NCBI GenBank assembly: GCA_946902875.1
Contig: OX336349.1
Location: 16,453,891-16,517,890, forward strand
Source: Nematopogon swammerdamellus
Taxonomy: Eukaryota > Arthropoda > Insecta > Lepidoptera > Adelidae
Direction: 5' to 3'
Length of the DNA: 64,000 nucleotides
In this document: piece after piece, positions 30,017 to 40,086 of the stretch
How the letters are laid out: each line of letters opens with the position of its first letter
Numbering within the stretch: position 1 is the stretch's first letter
The notes under the pieces: generated by a model
The model's database searches: none
Told to the model about the DNA's origin: nothing
Seen by the model: the letters and a program-made list of their open reading frames with translations, nothing else
Position numbers and translations under genes: made by a program

Positions 30017-32233
30017 CTACAAATTTTCATTTTCATCACTGGAACAACCTAAAGCGTCTTCAGCGTCAGAATCATCATCATCCTCCACATCCGATTGAAC
30101 ACAGATAATACTGGTATCAATAAATTCAATATTTTCCTTATTTTTATCGTCTATAATTAGCAAATGTCGCACTTCACTGGATAAGGGCTGCTTTTGTTTT
30201 TGAAGTTTTGGCTTCATACTAGACAAATATGGATCCGACGATACGAGCAAGTTGTTGAGAATGTCTTGATTAGTCGATTTGCGATCGCATTTTCGAGAGT
30301 AGTGTTCCCTGTACTTCTTGAAATCTTTATTTCTTGCTTCTGATGCCTCTTCGGAGAGTATGCCAATTGGAATTACGTTAAAATGCTTTATTATTTCAGA
30401 TCCATGGAATAAAAGTTTATGAACACTTGCTGGCATATGATACCAGCTATACAATGATATATAAAGTTGAATTGTTTCTTGAGCATAGATTTCAAAGTTT
30501 TGAGTGCAAAATTTTTCTCCCGAGGAGATGGCCTTAAGGATCACCGCGAATCTATTAATTAAATCTTTATCGAGACCGGTAATAGAGGCAGTTTGCTCGG
30601 GATTCTGGAAAAAGCGCCTTGCAGTGTTGCCATCGTTCGTGGTTCCTGAACCTTGTTTTACCACGTCGATCAATAAACCAGTTTCTTTCCTGAAATTATC
30701 TTGAATTTGTTTTTTTTTCTCGGTCATAATTTCTTTATTATTACCTTTGGCCGACCACTGCTGAAAATCCATGCGGTATGCAATATGGAGAAGGCATTCC
30801 ATGCATCGAATCCAGGCATGCAACGTAGATAGTCCGAACCGGTACATATTTGTGTTTACTTCTTTACTTTTAATTATATTAACGTTATTCATCTCAGACG
30901 GTTTAGCTCTGCAAATATCACATGACTGATTAGAGGTACCGGAGATAATCGACGTAATTTTACCATCGATCATCGTCATAATTAACGAATGCTCAATGAA
31001 AACGCCTTCGTAATCGCTGGTTTTGAGATCTCGTATTTCGGATTCTATGGTAGCCATTTCACTTTTCACGTTATCGATTGTCTCCTTCATAAATTTGAAG
31101 AAGATAGGACGGCAGTAGTTCGTCGAAGATGGCGTCTCATTTTCCCAGATCACTTCGTCTCCATAAACCAGTTTTATAGGAACCAAACTTGCCATGAAAA
31201 TGCTTGAGTCGTCTCCTTCGTTCAGTTCTTGTAATCTTTGTTTATATGTACTTTGGCCAGAAGCGCCATCGAATCCCCACTTGCTTGTTAATGTTAGCTG
31301 GCAACCTGTGAGGTTTCGGTTCGCCACTTTCAAAATTATTTTTGCAGTATGGTCCAAAAGCGCTTGCAGTTTAATTTTGGCCTGTGTTTCGGTAACTTCA
31401 ATGTCCTGTTTTGGGGGGTAACACTCAATTTTCGCATGTTGAATTTTATAATAAGATGGATAGAGGTCGGAACCTTCTTCCTTAGCCATGTCTCTTAAAG
31501 TTATATATTGCCATCTTGATAGCTTTAAAGACACAAAAATCGCAAGTGCTTTTTCAGATGAATAAACAGTCTTGGACTCCTTTTTTTCAATGAATTCTTT
31601 GACTTTTTCGATTTCGCCTGGATTCTGAAGCAAATGGTCCAAAACTTTCCCCAGGTCCTCGTTCCCATTTGCCTTCAAACGCATTTTGGTCGCAAATGCT
31701 AGTTCCTGCGATGTATAGTTTGTGTGAATGTCTTCGGTTCTTCTTCGCTTTTGTTTGGCTCCTAAACTTTCAAATGGTTTTCTCGGCGATGATTTATGTG
31801 AAGATGCTACAAAGATAGGAGGCGCTGTCGATGGTCCCGGAGAAATTATTTGAGAAGTGCAAACCTTTTGGTTATCCGCGAGGTCGCTACTCGCTGAAGG
31901 CAGTTGTTTCTTTACGAATTCGGGCCACTTGATGGCCGAGTCCAACCATTCTCGATTCTTCTGTAGAAAACGTTCCTCGTTGTAGCTTGACTTCACCCAT
32001 CGTTTGTGTAGATTGTAACAATATTTACGACAAAATTCTTTCACTTGTGTCTCTTCGGGCAAATTTACACTAACTATTGAGGCAATAGCGGCAACCAATA
32101 CCGCGTAATTCAGAAAACTGTCACAATTTCTCATAAACACGTAAATATCAATGTTATTAACAAAAGACTCCATGTTTTCGTATTGAATAGTTTTAAATAT
32201 GTAAAGCACGGGTAGGAAGACTGACTCGTGCAA
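30017..32233 (-). CDS. Transib transposase (RAG1-like DDE recombinase), intact
   Basis: A 738-codon open frame for the enzyme that would nick and hairpin DNA at the CACAGTG ends and insert the element. Residues visible: first acidic residue D322 in SKWGFDGASGQS, second D423 in IMTMIDGK, third E632 in ILSEEASEARNKDF. Zinc ligands C438/C441 (SCDIC) and H605/H610 (VHKLLFH) match the CxxC and HxxxxH pair of RAG1. The EASEARNKDFKKYREHYSRK segment is highly characteristic. The N-terminal third is basic with KQKRRR at 160-165, a likely nuclear signal; the C-terminus is acidic (DDDDSDAED). An alternative start is M21 (32173), giving 718 residues, near the usual size for the family. No frameshift or stop is present. 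Activity is not shown by sequence alone, and no RAG2 partner is nearby. Confidence 0.95.
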   Translation of the reverse strand: MHESVFLPVLYIFKTIQYENMESFVNNIDIYVFMRNCDSFLNYAVLVAAIASIVSVNLPEETQVKEFCRKYCYNLHKRWVKSSYNEERFLQKNREWLDSAIKWPEFVKKQLPSASSDLADNQKVCTSQIISPGPSTAPPIFVASSHKSSPRKPFESLGAKQKRRRTEDIHTNYTSQELAFATKMRLKANGNEDLGKVLDHLLQNPGEIEKVKEFIEKKESKTVYSSEKALAIFVSLKLSRWQYITLRDMAKEEGSDLYPSYYKIQHAKIECYPPKQDIEVTETQAKIKLQALLDHTAKIILKVANRNLTGCQLTLTSKWGFDGASGQSTYKQRLQELNEGDDSSIFMASLVPIKLVYGDEVIWENETPSSTNYCRPIFFKFMKETIDNVKSEMATIESEIRDLKTSDYEGVFIEHSLIMTMIDGKITSIISGTSNQSCDICRAKPSEMNNVNIIKSKEVNTNMYRFGLSTLHAWIRCMECLLHIAYRMDFQQWSAKGNNKEIMTEKKKQIQDNFRKETGLLIDVVKQGSGTTNDGNTARRFFQNPEQTASITGLDKDLINRFAVILKAISSGEKFCTQNFEIYAQETIQLYISLYSWYHMPASVHKLLFHGSEIIKHFNVIPIGILSEEASEARNKDFKKYREHYSRKCDRKSTNQDILNNLLVSSDPYLSSMKPKLQKQKQPLSSEVRHLLIIDDKNKENIEFIDTSIICVQSDVEDDDDSDAEDALGCSSDENENL

Positions 32234-32576
32234 ACGACTGGAGCAGACTGAGTGCCAGATTGATTGTGTTGTTCACTAATGAATACTGCTAATTAGTTCG
32301 CACAGTTTGCAGTATTCCTGGTATATCGTTAATCCTTGTTAAGTAGATAACAATTAGCAATGCAGTGTAATTGTTTCTTCGAGAGCTTTCATGGAAATAC
32401 GTGACAATTCACATAAATATCCCTAATCCGCTAATCCTCGCGAAGTTGAAAATATTCCTAATATAATGGTAAGCATTTATAAGAGATATTATAAGTAAGT
32501 ATAGCAGCCGATAATAGCGGCTCCGTAGATTATTATCAAAATAGACCAATGAAACTAAAAGTACAAAGTTAATTAG

Positions 32577-32636
32577 ATGGGCGTCGTTTGTCACCTTCTG
32601 GGTGCCTCAGCGCCATCGCGCTTTCAATAAAAAAAA
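32577..32636 (+). mobile_element. Repeat H tail nested in Transib
   Basis: GATGGGCGTCGTTTGTCACC, GGGTGCCTCAGCGCCAT and CGCGCTTTCAATAAAAAAAA match the last 60 bp of repeat H. It lies in the 5' non-coding part of the Transib. Confidence 0.65.
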
Positions 32637-32793
32637 AATTAAACATTTTCATCAAGTTCAAATATATAGGTGATATGGAGAAATATATTTACCATTAAAA
32701 TACAAATATATACATCCAATGCAAATAAACAATATTTGTTATTTGAATATAGCTGAAAGTTACGAATATAGTGAATTCCTCGTAATTCGAGCG

Positions 32794-33061
32794 GATTCCT
32801 CGTAAAACTGTAGGTCCCTTCCCTCCTAATCTTACTTGGTGGTAGGGTTTAACCCGCCCGGGTTGGTACCACCGCACTGAATGAAACGTCGGTCGAAACG
32901 GCTATGTAAATAGTTTGTGTTCTCCGACCAGTTCAGTGTAGCCGGCACGATCAAAGGGGGAAGCACTGACATGGCACCTAGTTCACCCGGTGCTATGGGC
33001 TGACATCACGGACGTTGTAGGTGATGTAGCCAACCGTGTCAGTTTCAATAAAAAAAAAAAA
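32794..33061 (+). mobile_element. SINE-A copy 5 nested in Transib, head-less
   Basis: Begins at GGATTCCTCGTAAAACTGTA, the end of the tRNA-like head, and continues through the whole core and tail domain to CAGTTTCAATAAAAAAAAAA. It is very similar to the copies at 40952 and 53579. It lies between the transposase start and the right TIR. Confidence 0.85.
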
Positions 33062-33397
33062 GAATAAAGGTGAGCTTTGCAGGAATAAATGTTATTATAA
33101 TATTAAAATGGCATTATACGGAAAAGTCGGACGTCGTCGGATACGGTTTTTACACAGTAGTAATCTTTTTAACTTGGGGAATCATTATTTAGTAACCACG
33201 GGTCTAGCTATTTTAAGCATTTCGAGAAAAAAAATAAAGTTACCCAATTTCCATAGTACAAATTAATAAAAAGTGGTATATCTCGAAAAATAAGGCTTAA
33301 ATGAGAAAATATGAATCTATGAATGTTATTTATAATGATGGGTAGATTAATTTAGCGTACTTAAATTTCAGAAATAAAAATAAAAAAAATTAATTAT

Positions 33398-33433
33398 CCT
33401 ATGTCCCATTTTTTACGGTATCGCCCCACTGTG
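33398..33433 (-). repeat. Transib right TIR
   Basis: The inverse reads CACAGTGGGGCGATACCG then TAAAAAATGGGACATAGG, differing from the left end at three positions. The heptamer is intact; the nonamer-like motif is weaker. Confidence 0.93.
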
Positions 33434-33438
33434 CGCCG
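33434..33438 (+). repeat. Transib 5 bp target-site duplication, right
   Basis: CGCCG follows the terminal CACTGTG and equals the left flank. Confidence 0.9.
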
Positions 33439-34440
33439 TACATACCTCGCGCGGTATTCAAAATTCCGCCGCATAAAGGATAAGCTACAGCCTAGACCGT
33501 GAGAGATAGCGAGGTCCCTTTTTTTGCAAATTGTATCCCAACTCAATACCCCGAGGGCTTTTTTTAATTTTTTTTATATCGTTTTTCGTTTTCGAGAAAT
33601 CGCCGATTCAATGAGAGAAGACACCAAAAAATCACGTCATTTTTCGACAATTTTGGATTTTTTGAAAAAAGTTTTTTACTTTTCCAAAAATAAAAAATTA
33701 CGCCACATTATAGCCCTCGCCGAGACACATCTTTTGACACCCCAATAATCCACGTAGCTGTAAAATTCACGACACCAGGGCGATGTCGCACTTTTCTGTG
33801 AAATGGGTGCCCTACCAACGCGATCGAAAAAACATTTTCAATGTTAAAATAAAACAGAAAAGTAAACGGGTGTTAAAACGAGACGAAAACAAACTCTATT
33901 ATGGACACGGGACACATTTACTCCTAATGTAATTGCTTCGAATCCACTGCACGCACGTGCTTCGCTTCCGAATTAGCGTCGCGTTGAATTGTTTGTGCGA
34001 AAACATTGTCATTTATGTAAACAACGTTCGCTACATTAGAAGTTATTAGCTGTATTCCGAGACATCGGTAGCAATGAACGAAATTAGCAACGAGATTAGC
34101 AAGCACTTCGTGACTACATAGTCGAGTGACTAGTACAAAAGGCTAATTAGATTATGTAAATCTTATGCATGACTCAATAAAGAGCTCGCAGTGAAAAACA
34201 ACTCACATGTATGTATTATTAATAAGTATTCCTATTATTAATAATATTATTTTCAATTCTCACACTCAAGTCCTTTGCTACCATATACGTACTTACATTT
34301 CATTATATTAATACTCTCAAAGATCCAAATCACTGGAAGAAATCTCCGCAAGCGATCCATCTTTCTTCGCGTAATAACATTAATGTAATTAACATTACGC
34401 TTGTTCCTGTAAAATGTTTTTGGAGCAAAAAAATATTTTA
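33439..34440. other. Repeat O fragment and unassigned sequence
   Basis: The part at about 33550-33860 (AGCCCTCGCCGAGACACATC, CACGACACCAGGGCGATGTC, AACATTTTCAATGTTAAAAT) resembles 62330-62600, defining repeat O. The remainder to 34440 is unassigned. The minus-strand 135-codon frame at 34253-34660 has no motif. Confidence 0.45.
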
Positions 34441-34449
34441 AATCTAAGG

Positions 34450-34515
34450 ATTGTCGAGAGTCAGTCAGCTTGTATGCGTCAACTGCTGGAAATACGCCTC
34501 TCCAATTTAAGGATT
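34450..34515 (-). mobile_element. RTE-type ORF2 3' tail fragment
   Basis: The inverse reads like AGGCGTATTTCCAGCAGTTG followed by ACGC, corresponding to the final EAYVQQWT-like residues of RTE ORF2, then a TGACTGAC-type tail. Confidence 0.5.
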
Positions 34516-34894
34516 GTCGTAAAGAGCATTTATTTTTTATTCGAGAAACATACGTACGTACAATTTCACAAGTCCGCGGATTTCGCGCGACCGTCTCGAT
34601 CGACTTGCCTGCCGCAGCCAGCGGCCACCGCCGGCCGCCGATGCAGCGTGGAAGGAGCACGGGTTCGGGGGCGAGGGCGGGGGAGAACGTTACGAAATAT
34701 CTGCATGGCTTGCCGCTACATCTGCACTGTGCTAGCGATTCTCCTGGTACGCTTCCACTACTCTACCACTCGACTGGAAGGCCTAGCTTTTGATTTTGAT
34801 TGTTTTATATTCACCAGACCTTACCCCCTCGTGATTTCTATTTATTTCCGAGACTGAAGTAATATGCTGAGAGGTTAGAAATATATATTATTAA
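34516..34894. other. No gene seen; GC-rich then AT-rich
   Basis: Overlapping frames (34414-34857, 34470-34793) span GC-rich DNA around 34600-34700 but show no domain, splice signals or conserved motif. Confidence 0.35.
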
Positions 34895-35046
34895 GGAAAG
34901 AAAAGTGCCGATGATCACGGATTTGGCTAACCTGATCTTCATCAAAAGTAAGAACCATCCCGGTTAAACCAGCTATCTAATAAAAAAAACCGCATCCACA
35001 TCGATCCATCCGTTTGGGAGCTACGATGCCATAGACAGAGAGACAG
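34895..35046 (+). repeat. Repeat K, copy 1
   Basis: AAGAACCATCCCGGTTAAAC, AAACCGCATCCACATCGATC and CCATCCGTTTGGGAGCTACG recur at 51140-51235, where they run into (AC)18. Confidence 0.65.
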
Positions 35047-35424
35047 TGCCTAGCCCACTGCCACTTGAGCTTGACCACCCGGCGCGGCGTCCTATATCGA
35101 GTACTATGGTGCGTCGGCGGATTGCCTCGTTACGCACCATATCACGTAGCGATATTCCCAGCATGACTCGCTCCATTGCATTTGTGTCTAAGTGCTGTAA
35201 ACGTGAAGCTGCAATATACATATTTATAAATTTATGTTGATACAAATTACGTATCAAAGTTTGACACAGGCTCTTTACACCTGATACACTTAATTAATAA
35301 GTCCTTGCAGTCAGAACTCTCAGCAAAATTGTTAATCTTGCTCTTAAGCTGTGTTTTCAATAAGCGGTGTTATTATGTTGCTAGTCACTAAAGTACTTGT
35401 AAAAATATGTATAAAACAAATTCC

Positions 35425-35560
35425 CTGCGAAGTTCTCGTCGGTTCTTCTTCGTGGGTATAATCGAACCGGTGTAATTGATAGAACAAATTGTGACAAGTT
35501 CGAGTGCAGTCTTACTGCCATACGAATGATCAATAAACAATACAATACAATACAATAAAA
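35425..35560 (-). repeat. Repeat Q, copy 2
   Basis: Inverse of 23515-23645: GAAGTTCTCGTCGGTTCTTC, AATCGAACCGGTGTAATTG, TGCCATACGAATGATCAATA, then (AATAC)n at 35535-35555. In the inverse sense that is a 3' end in (GTATT)n. Confidence 0.6.
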
Positions 35561-35892
35561 ACGGATGTGCGCGCGCAGAGTGAAAATATCGCAGACATAT
35601 AAATGTAAATTGGTTTCTGCGCTGCAAAAGGAAAACACTTTGTATTCAACAAGCGCTTTGGCATCGTCAAAAATATTTCCCCACCCACGAGGTATTTTTT
35701 TTTCGAGATTTTCCAATTCCTATAGAGACATTCTTTGTGACGTCATACATATACATACCGGTTCCGTTTTATTTTCATTCTTTATTTCGTCACAAAGAAA
35801 CACACAATGTTAACAATAACGCAAGCAGTAGACGCACAATAGACGCCATTGTGCTATGTTATTATTTTTATTATCTCATCGCATTCAGCATT

Positions 35893-36060
35893 GCAATCTA
35901 CTGGGTTGGTACCGTACTGGCCGCGTAGCAGCCTCGGCTGTGTTCTCCTCCAGTCCAGTATAGCCGGCACTTCAAAGGGAATAATAATTTCCGGTATGGC
36001 ACCTACAATCTCGGAGGTGATACTGGCTGGTCGGAGCATTGTCTCGGAGATTTGTCTCAT
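35893..36060 (+). mobile_element. SINE-B copy 3, partial
   Basis: CTGGGTTGGTACCGTACTGG, CGCGTAGCAGCCTCGGCTGT, TTCCGGTATGGCACCTACAA and GATACTGGCTGGTCGGAGCA. Lacks head and A-tail. Confidence 0.75.
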
Positions 36061-36885
36061 AACAAATTACTGATTAATGATTATTACATAATTAAATAAA
36101 AAAGGTATTTCAGATAAGTATTATAATTAGGTACATATTTCAAATTTGAACTGTATGCACGCTAAGTCGAAATAAAATGTGTAAAGGTATTTTTAAATTT
36201 ATCTGCACGAGTTTTCCTATGGAAACCAGAAAATATCAGTAGAAATGCTGTACAGTAGTCGGGCGTAGATTGGACGGTTCTTAAGACAAAAAAAAATATC
36301 CGATAAGTTTTAGTTAGGAGTTTAGAACACATTATGCCGAAAGACGATTTTGTATGGAAAATGTTAAATTCCGTCTCGTCTTAACGCCAGACTACCAGCT
36401 CTGATTAGTCAAAATAAACAAACGAAAATTGCAACATGATGACATGATTAATGTAACAGACACAACAAGGAAAATAAACAGAGCCCTTTATTAAACGCCT
36501 CTCCCCTTCTTTTCTTTGCTTCCTCCTTCATTCTTCCTGTCATACTTGATTTATTCACATCTTTTGTCCTATTCGTTTTCACGAAAATAGAGAGAGACGA
36601 CCTTCGTGTGTACGACGAACGAGGAGGGCTTCCAATAACAATATTATTAGTCCGTCGTCGGTGCGGGGCGGCGCGGCGTGACTTTCTGATTGTGGAAAAA
36701 GCTGTATGGAGTAATTTTGCGGATCATTTTGTTTATTTGTAGCTTTTTCGTTAGCGGCTTCGCTCGTGGCACTGTTGGGTTTGGGCGAAGGCTGAAGGAA
36801 GAAGTTAGATATAATATTCTATCTAGAGTTTATGCTCATTTTCATACATCCCTAACGGCCGATTTCAACACAGCGTGTTGGATGG
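36061..36885. other. No gene seen
   Basis: AT-rich spacer with a GC-rich patch near 36655-36680 and a (TGGA)n run at 36879-36895. The plus-strand frame at 36690-36917 has no motif. Confidence 0.35.
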
Positions 36886-36893
36886 ATGGATGG

Positions 36894-37240
36894 ATGTATA
36901 CATCCATACATACCTGACGCTGTATCCCGACAATCGGGATAATCAGAGTAATCGGTGTTGTGCTGCAATTACTCTTTTACATTACGGCACAACACCGACC
37001 GCTACGATCAGCAATGGATTTGCTGAAAAGGACAAGATAACTAGATAGCAGCAAGATGACAAGATAGCAGCAAGTAAGGTGAGAGGTGGACCGAAGAAGA
37101 CCATGCCAAGGTGATAGGTGGCTATCCTATCGCCCTTTAGTACGCCACCTTGTCCTTGTCCTTTAGTCGGTTTTTACGACATGCATGAGGTGAGAGATGC
37201 AGTGGGGCTATTCTTTTTAAGTACCGGCCCAACACGGCAC
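36894..37240 (-). repeat. Repeat C, copy 7 (full length)
   Basis: ATCCATACATACCTGACGCT, ATCGGTGTTGTGCTGC, then GCAGTGGGGCTATTCTTTTT and TACCGGCCCAACACGG. A second partial hairpin end (GCACTTAAAAAGAATAGCAG) follows, so the terminus is duplicated in inverse. Confidence 0.8.
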
Positions 37241-37619
37241 TTAAAAAGAATAGCAGAATCTTCGGCTAAAATGTAGCTACCAGTTCACTCCTTTCAACTG
37301 TGTGAGAAATGTCACTTTAACCGACAGATAACGGTTAGCCGAGACTTAGCCAGAGGTGTTTAAACCTGCCCGACGCAGATGAATCGACAACGAACAAATC
37401 AGTTTAGGCTAACTAACTAACCACAACTTACGCTTAACGATAACTGGGCCGTCAAATCTCCTACTAAGCTTAATTTCCCAAAAGTTTAGACAGTTTGCTT
37501 GACAGTTCTAATCCCCAGCTACGCTTTAAACTTAGCTGGGTGGGGCGAGTAGTATTTGGCCAGAATCAGCTTGTTATTATGAATCTTTCTACTATAAAAA
37601 ATAAACATTTTATAAAAGC
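37241..37619. other. No gene seen
   Basis: Mixed sequence without motifs or clear repeats. Confidence 0.3.
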
Positions 37620-37711
37620 CGACTACGAAAAACAAAGGAAATAATAAGAAAAGTTGATCGAAAATGCCGTAGTCGGACGTTTCTTATTATTTCCTTCGTT
37701 TTTCGTAGTCG
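37620..37711. repeat. Inverted repeat, ~31 bp arms
   Basis: CGACTACGAAAAACAAAGGA then AATAATAAGAAA is matched in inverse (TTTCTTATTATTTCCTTCGT then TTTTCGTAGTCG) around a 27 bp loop. MITE-like. Confidence 0.8.
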
Positions 37712-37734
37712 GGTTTTTACACAAATGTTATTTT

Positions 37735-37983
37735 TTAGGTTTCCGTATCCCGTACGGAATATGCGTTACTATGGCGGATATAACAACAAATAAGAAAAAT
37801 AAGAAAATGTTAAAAATTAAGGGGGGCTCCCATACAACAAACGACTAAAAAACCGATTAGTCACACTATTGAATAATAGATGGCGCCACAGGCTTTTATA
37901 CATTGCAATGCTGAAAGACAAAAGATAGGCGGATAATAGCGGATAGATACGGAAACCTCCGTGCGCGAGTAAAACTCGCACTT
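37735..37983 (-). repeat. Repeat E, long copy
   Basis: TTCCGTATCCCGTACGGAAT, TATGGCGGATATAACAACAA, AGATGGCGCCACAGGC and ACCTCCGTGCGCGAGTAAAA. It matches the plus-strand copy at 55958-56405 in inverse and reaches the CGCGAGTTTTACTCGCG end. Confidence 0.7.
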
Positions 37984-38039
37984 AACAGATTTTTATTTAT
38001 TTCGTCTTAGTTCGAAACCATTAAGTGTGGTATATTTTT

Positions 38040-38510
38040 AACCGACTTCAAAAAAGGAGGAGGTTCTATGTTCGGCTGTATGTATTTTTTTTTATGTATG
38101 TTCAGCAATATCTTCCCCAATTGTGAACCGATTTCAATGATTCTTTTTGTGTTCGGTTCAGTCTAGCTCCAAGGTGGTCCCATTTTTTTTTGGTCAAGAT
38201 CGGAATGGAAAGCGAGGCGGAATCGCGAGGCCGAAGGCCGAGCGATTCCGCCGAGTACATTATTTTGGTCAAGATCGGATTGGAAAGCGAGGCGGAATCG
38301 CCAGGCCGAAGGCCGAGCGATTCCGCCGAGTACATTAATAGCAAATAAAAATTACTAAAAAAACTGTGAAATAAAAAACTATTTAAAAAAATATAAAAAC
38401 CGCCTTCAAAAATGTATGAAATAAAAAAATAAAAATCGAACCCTAGAGTTGAAGGCGGTGGTGCTAAAGCAAGCAAAAATAACCGACCGCCTTCAACTCT
38501 AGGTACAATT
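38040..38510. mobile_element. Repeat D copy 2 with 72 bp internal duplication
   Basis: Begins ACCGACTTCAAAAAAGGAGG. The block TTTTGGTCAAGATCGGAATG to CCGAGTACATTA occurs twice in tandem (about 38189-38335) and contains GGCGGAATCGC...GCGATTCCGCC hairpins. The fold-back arm with CTAGAGTTGAAGGCGG follows. Confidence 0.65.
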
Positions 38511-39370
38511 TTCTTATTATTAATTAAAACAAAAATAGAGGTTAGTAGTGTTAGTAGTTAGTACCTAATATTATATTTACATATTATGGTGGGCCGTATT
38601 TTTTCCTGGAGCCCTGCTTCCCAAGCTAGTTATGGGAAACCGGGTTATGGGAAAACCGGCTGGGAACCGTCGCGGTCGGTGCTTGAGTCCGTCTCGCACT
38701 TGGCGCTTTCGCTCGACTACAAAGAAGACAGAAGTGAGAGAATATTTTTTTATTATTAATACAAACATTATTAAATTTTTGGCTCATTCGCTGCGTTACG
38801 CAAGACAAGATGGCTGCTAAACTGCCTACAACGTGGTGGTTGAATTTTTCATTGCTCAATTTCGAGGAGACGGCAATTTGAAGCGAAACAATGGCGCAGC
38901 TATATTGCCTTCGTTCGACTGTGTTTGCTTCCTGCCTCCGCCGATATTCGACGAAACCAAACAATTCAAGAGTAGACCTGTCATTCGTAACGTAACGAAG
39001 TCCGCAAGTGCGACAGGAAGACATTTGAATATGATATGATTGGTTACAACTCCAATAACAACCGCGATGTCAGCCCGGTCACAGATTACTTAATAGTTAC
39101 TTCGTAACAGATAAATCACTCCATAGAAAATGTTCCTACCTTCGGGCTTTAATAGCCTACTCTTTCACAACGCCAATCGCTGCGTGCGAAAATGAACCTT
39201 AACGATCGAGTGTAAAGTGGTTATTGCTTTGCAGCTGCGCGCACTTGCGTGGGCGAGCGTCTATGTATACTTCGCGCGGCAGACGAATTCCTACTGAAAA
39301 AGACCGCCGGCGGCCCGTCGGGCGGTAGGTAGTTAGCGCGCGCAAGTACATAGAGTGCGTGAGGCCTGGC
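38511..39370. other. No gene seen
   Basis: Moderately GC-rich sequence. Overlapping frames at 38577-39039 on both strands lack motifs. CGATTCCG-like and CAGCTGCG-like words occur but no gene structure was recognised. Confidence 0.35.
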
Positions 39371-39377
39371 CCGGTGA

Positions 39378-39440
39378 ACATCTTGGTGAACTAGGTGCCA
39401 TGTTAGTGCTTCCCTTTGGTCGTGCCGGCTGCAAATTCGT
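39378..39440 (-). mobile_element. SINE-A copy 9, short fragment
   Basis: GGTGAACTAGGTGCCATGTT and GCTTCCCTTTGGTCGTGCCG are the inverse of the SINE-A tail domain. Confidence 0.6.
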
Positions 39441-39492
39441 CTTTGTGTTCACCATTTATGTTCATCATCTTTTTTCATTTAATTCATGACAT

Positions 39493-39612
39493 CACCGGTG
39501 AAATGACATGAAAACATACTTTATTGCACGGTGCAAAAGGGACGACCTTGAAGCCTAAAGGCATTCTCTAATCTCTACTAGTCATGCTTGAGATTGTGGG
39601 TAAGATTGATCG
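39493..39612 (-). mobile_element. Repeat M copy
   Basis: ATGAAAACATACTTTATTGC and GCCTAAAGGCATTCTCTAAT; same layout as 1503 and 47963. Confidence 0.6.
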
Positions 39613-39796
39613 ATGGGTAAGTGATGTAAGCAACGATAGCAAGTTCCATACACAGTCTGAGTGCCGGGAGCCAACGTTGATTTCAGTCTGTGACGCAAAA
39701 TCGCATTTCACAGTCCATCAGAGATGTTAATACTTTAAAAAATCTAAAAAGATACTCCAAAAAACTGGCCAAGTGCTAGACGAACTCGCGCGCCGA

Positions 39797-39895
39797 GGAG
39801 TCAGTCAGCGTGTAAGCGTCCACTGCTGGACATACGCCTCTCCAATTTTCCTCCAGTCCTCCCGGCCTTCAGCGGTACGAAAGCCGAGCAGGGTG
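39797..39895 (-). mobile_element. RTE-type ORF2 3' tail fragment
   Basis: The inverse encodes the WRKIGEAYVQQW-type end of RTE ORF2 followed by a stop and TGACTGAC. It matches 45957-46290 and 56767-56895. Confidence 0.65.
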
Positions 39896-40086
39896 ACCAC
39901 CAAATAATTGGCCGGTTTTTATTTTTATTAAACGGTTTTATTTAGCTTGACTCCGTATATTTGTTTGTTTCTATCTTTGTTTCAAATCTTGCGACAATTT
40001 TTTCAACTACTTCTACTGAAACGATTTTTATGAAACTTTGCACACACATTGAGTTCTCTTGACAATACAATATTATGATAATTTAA

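Larger units (their letters stand above)
28740..33433 (-). mobile_element. Complete Transib DNA transposon (RAG1-like), 4694 bp
   Basis: Cut-and-paste element with 36 bp terminal inverted repeats (33 of 36 identical) starting CACAGTG, flanked by CGCCG on both sides. It contains one long gene on the minus strand (30017-32233). Subterminal inverted repeats also occur: 28967-28990 against 33277-33300 (about 21 of 24). The Transib call rests on the transposase motifs, the CACAGTG end and the 5 bp GC-rich duplication, all recognised properties of this superfamily, from which vertebrate RAG1 is thought to descend. Two later retroposon pieces (32577-32636 and 32794-33061) lie between the gene start and the right end. 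Without them the element would be about 4.4 kb. Confidence 0.93.

Noticed and set aside
28740..33433. A RAG2-like (Kelch) partner in the Transib element
   Set aside because: No second long frame exists on either strand between the ends; the other frames are short shadows of the transposase.
38577..39039. Possible host exons in moderately GC-rich DNA
   Set aside because: Frames on both strands overlap and no splice-site pair brackets a convincing coding stretch.
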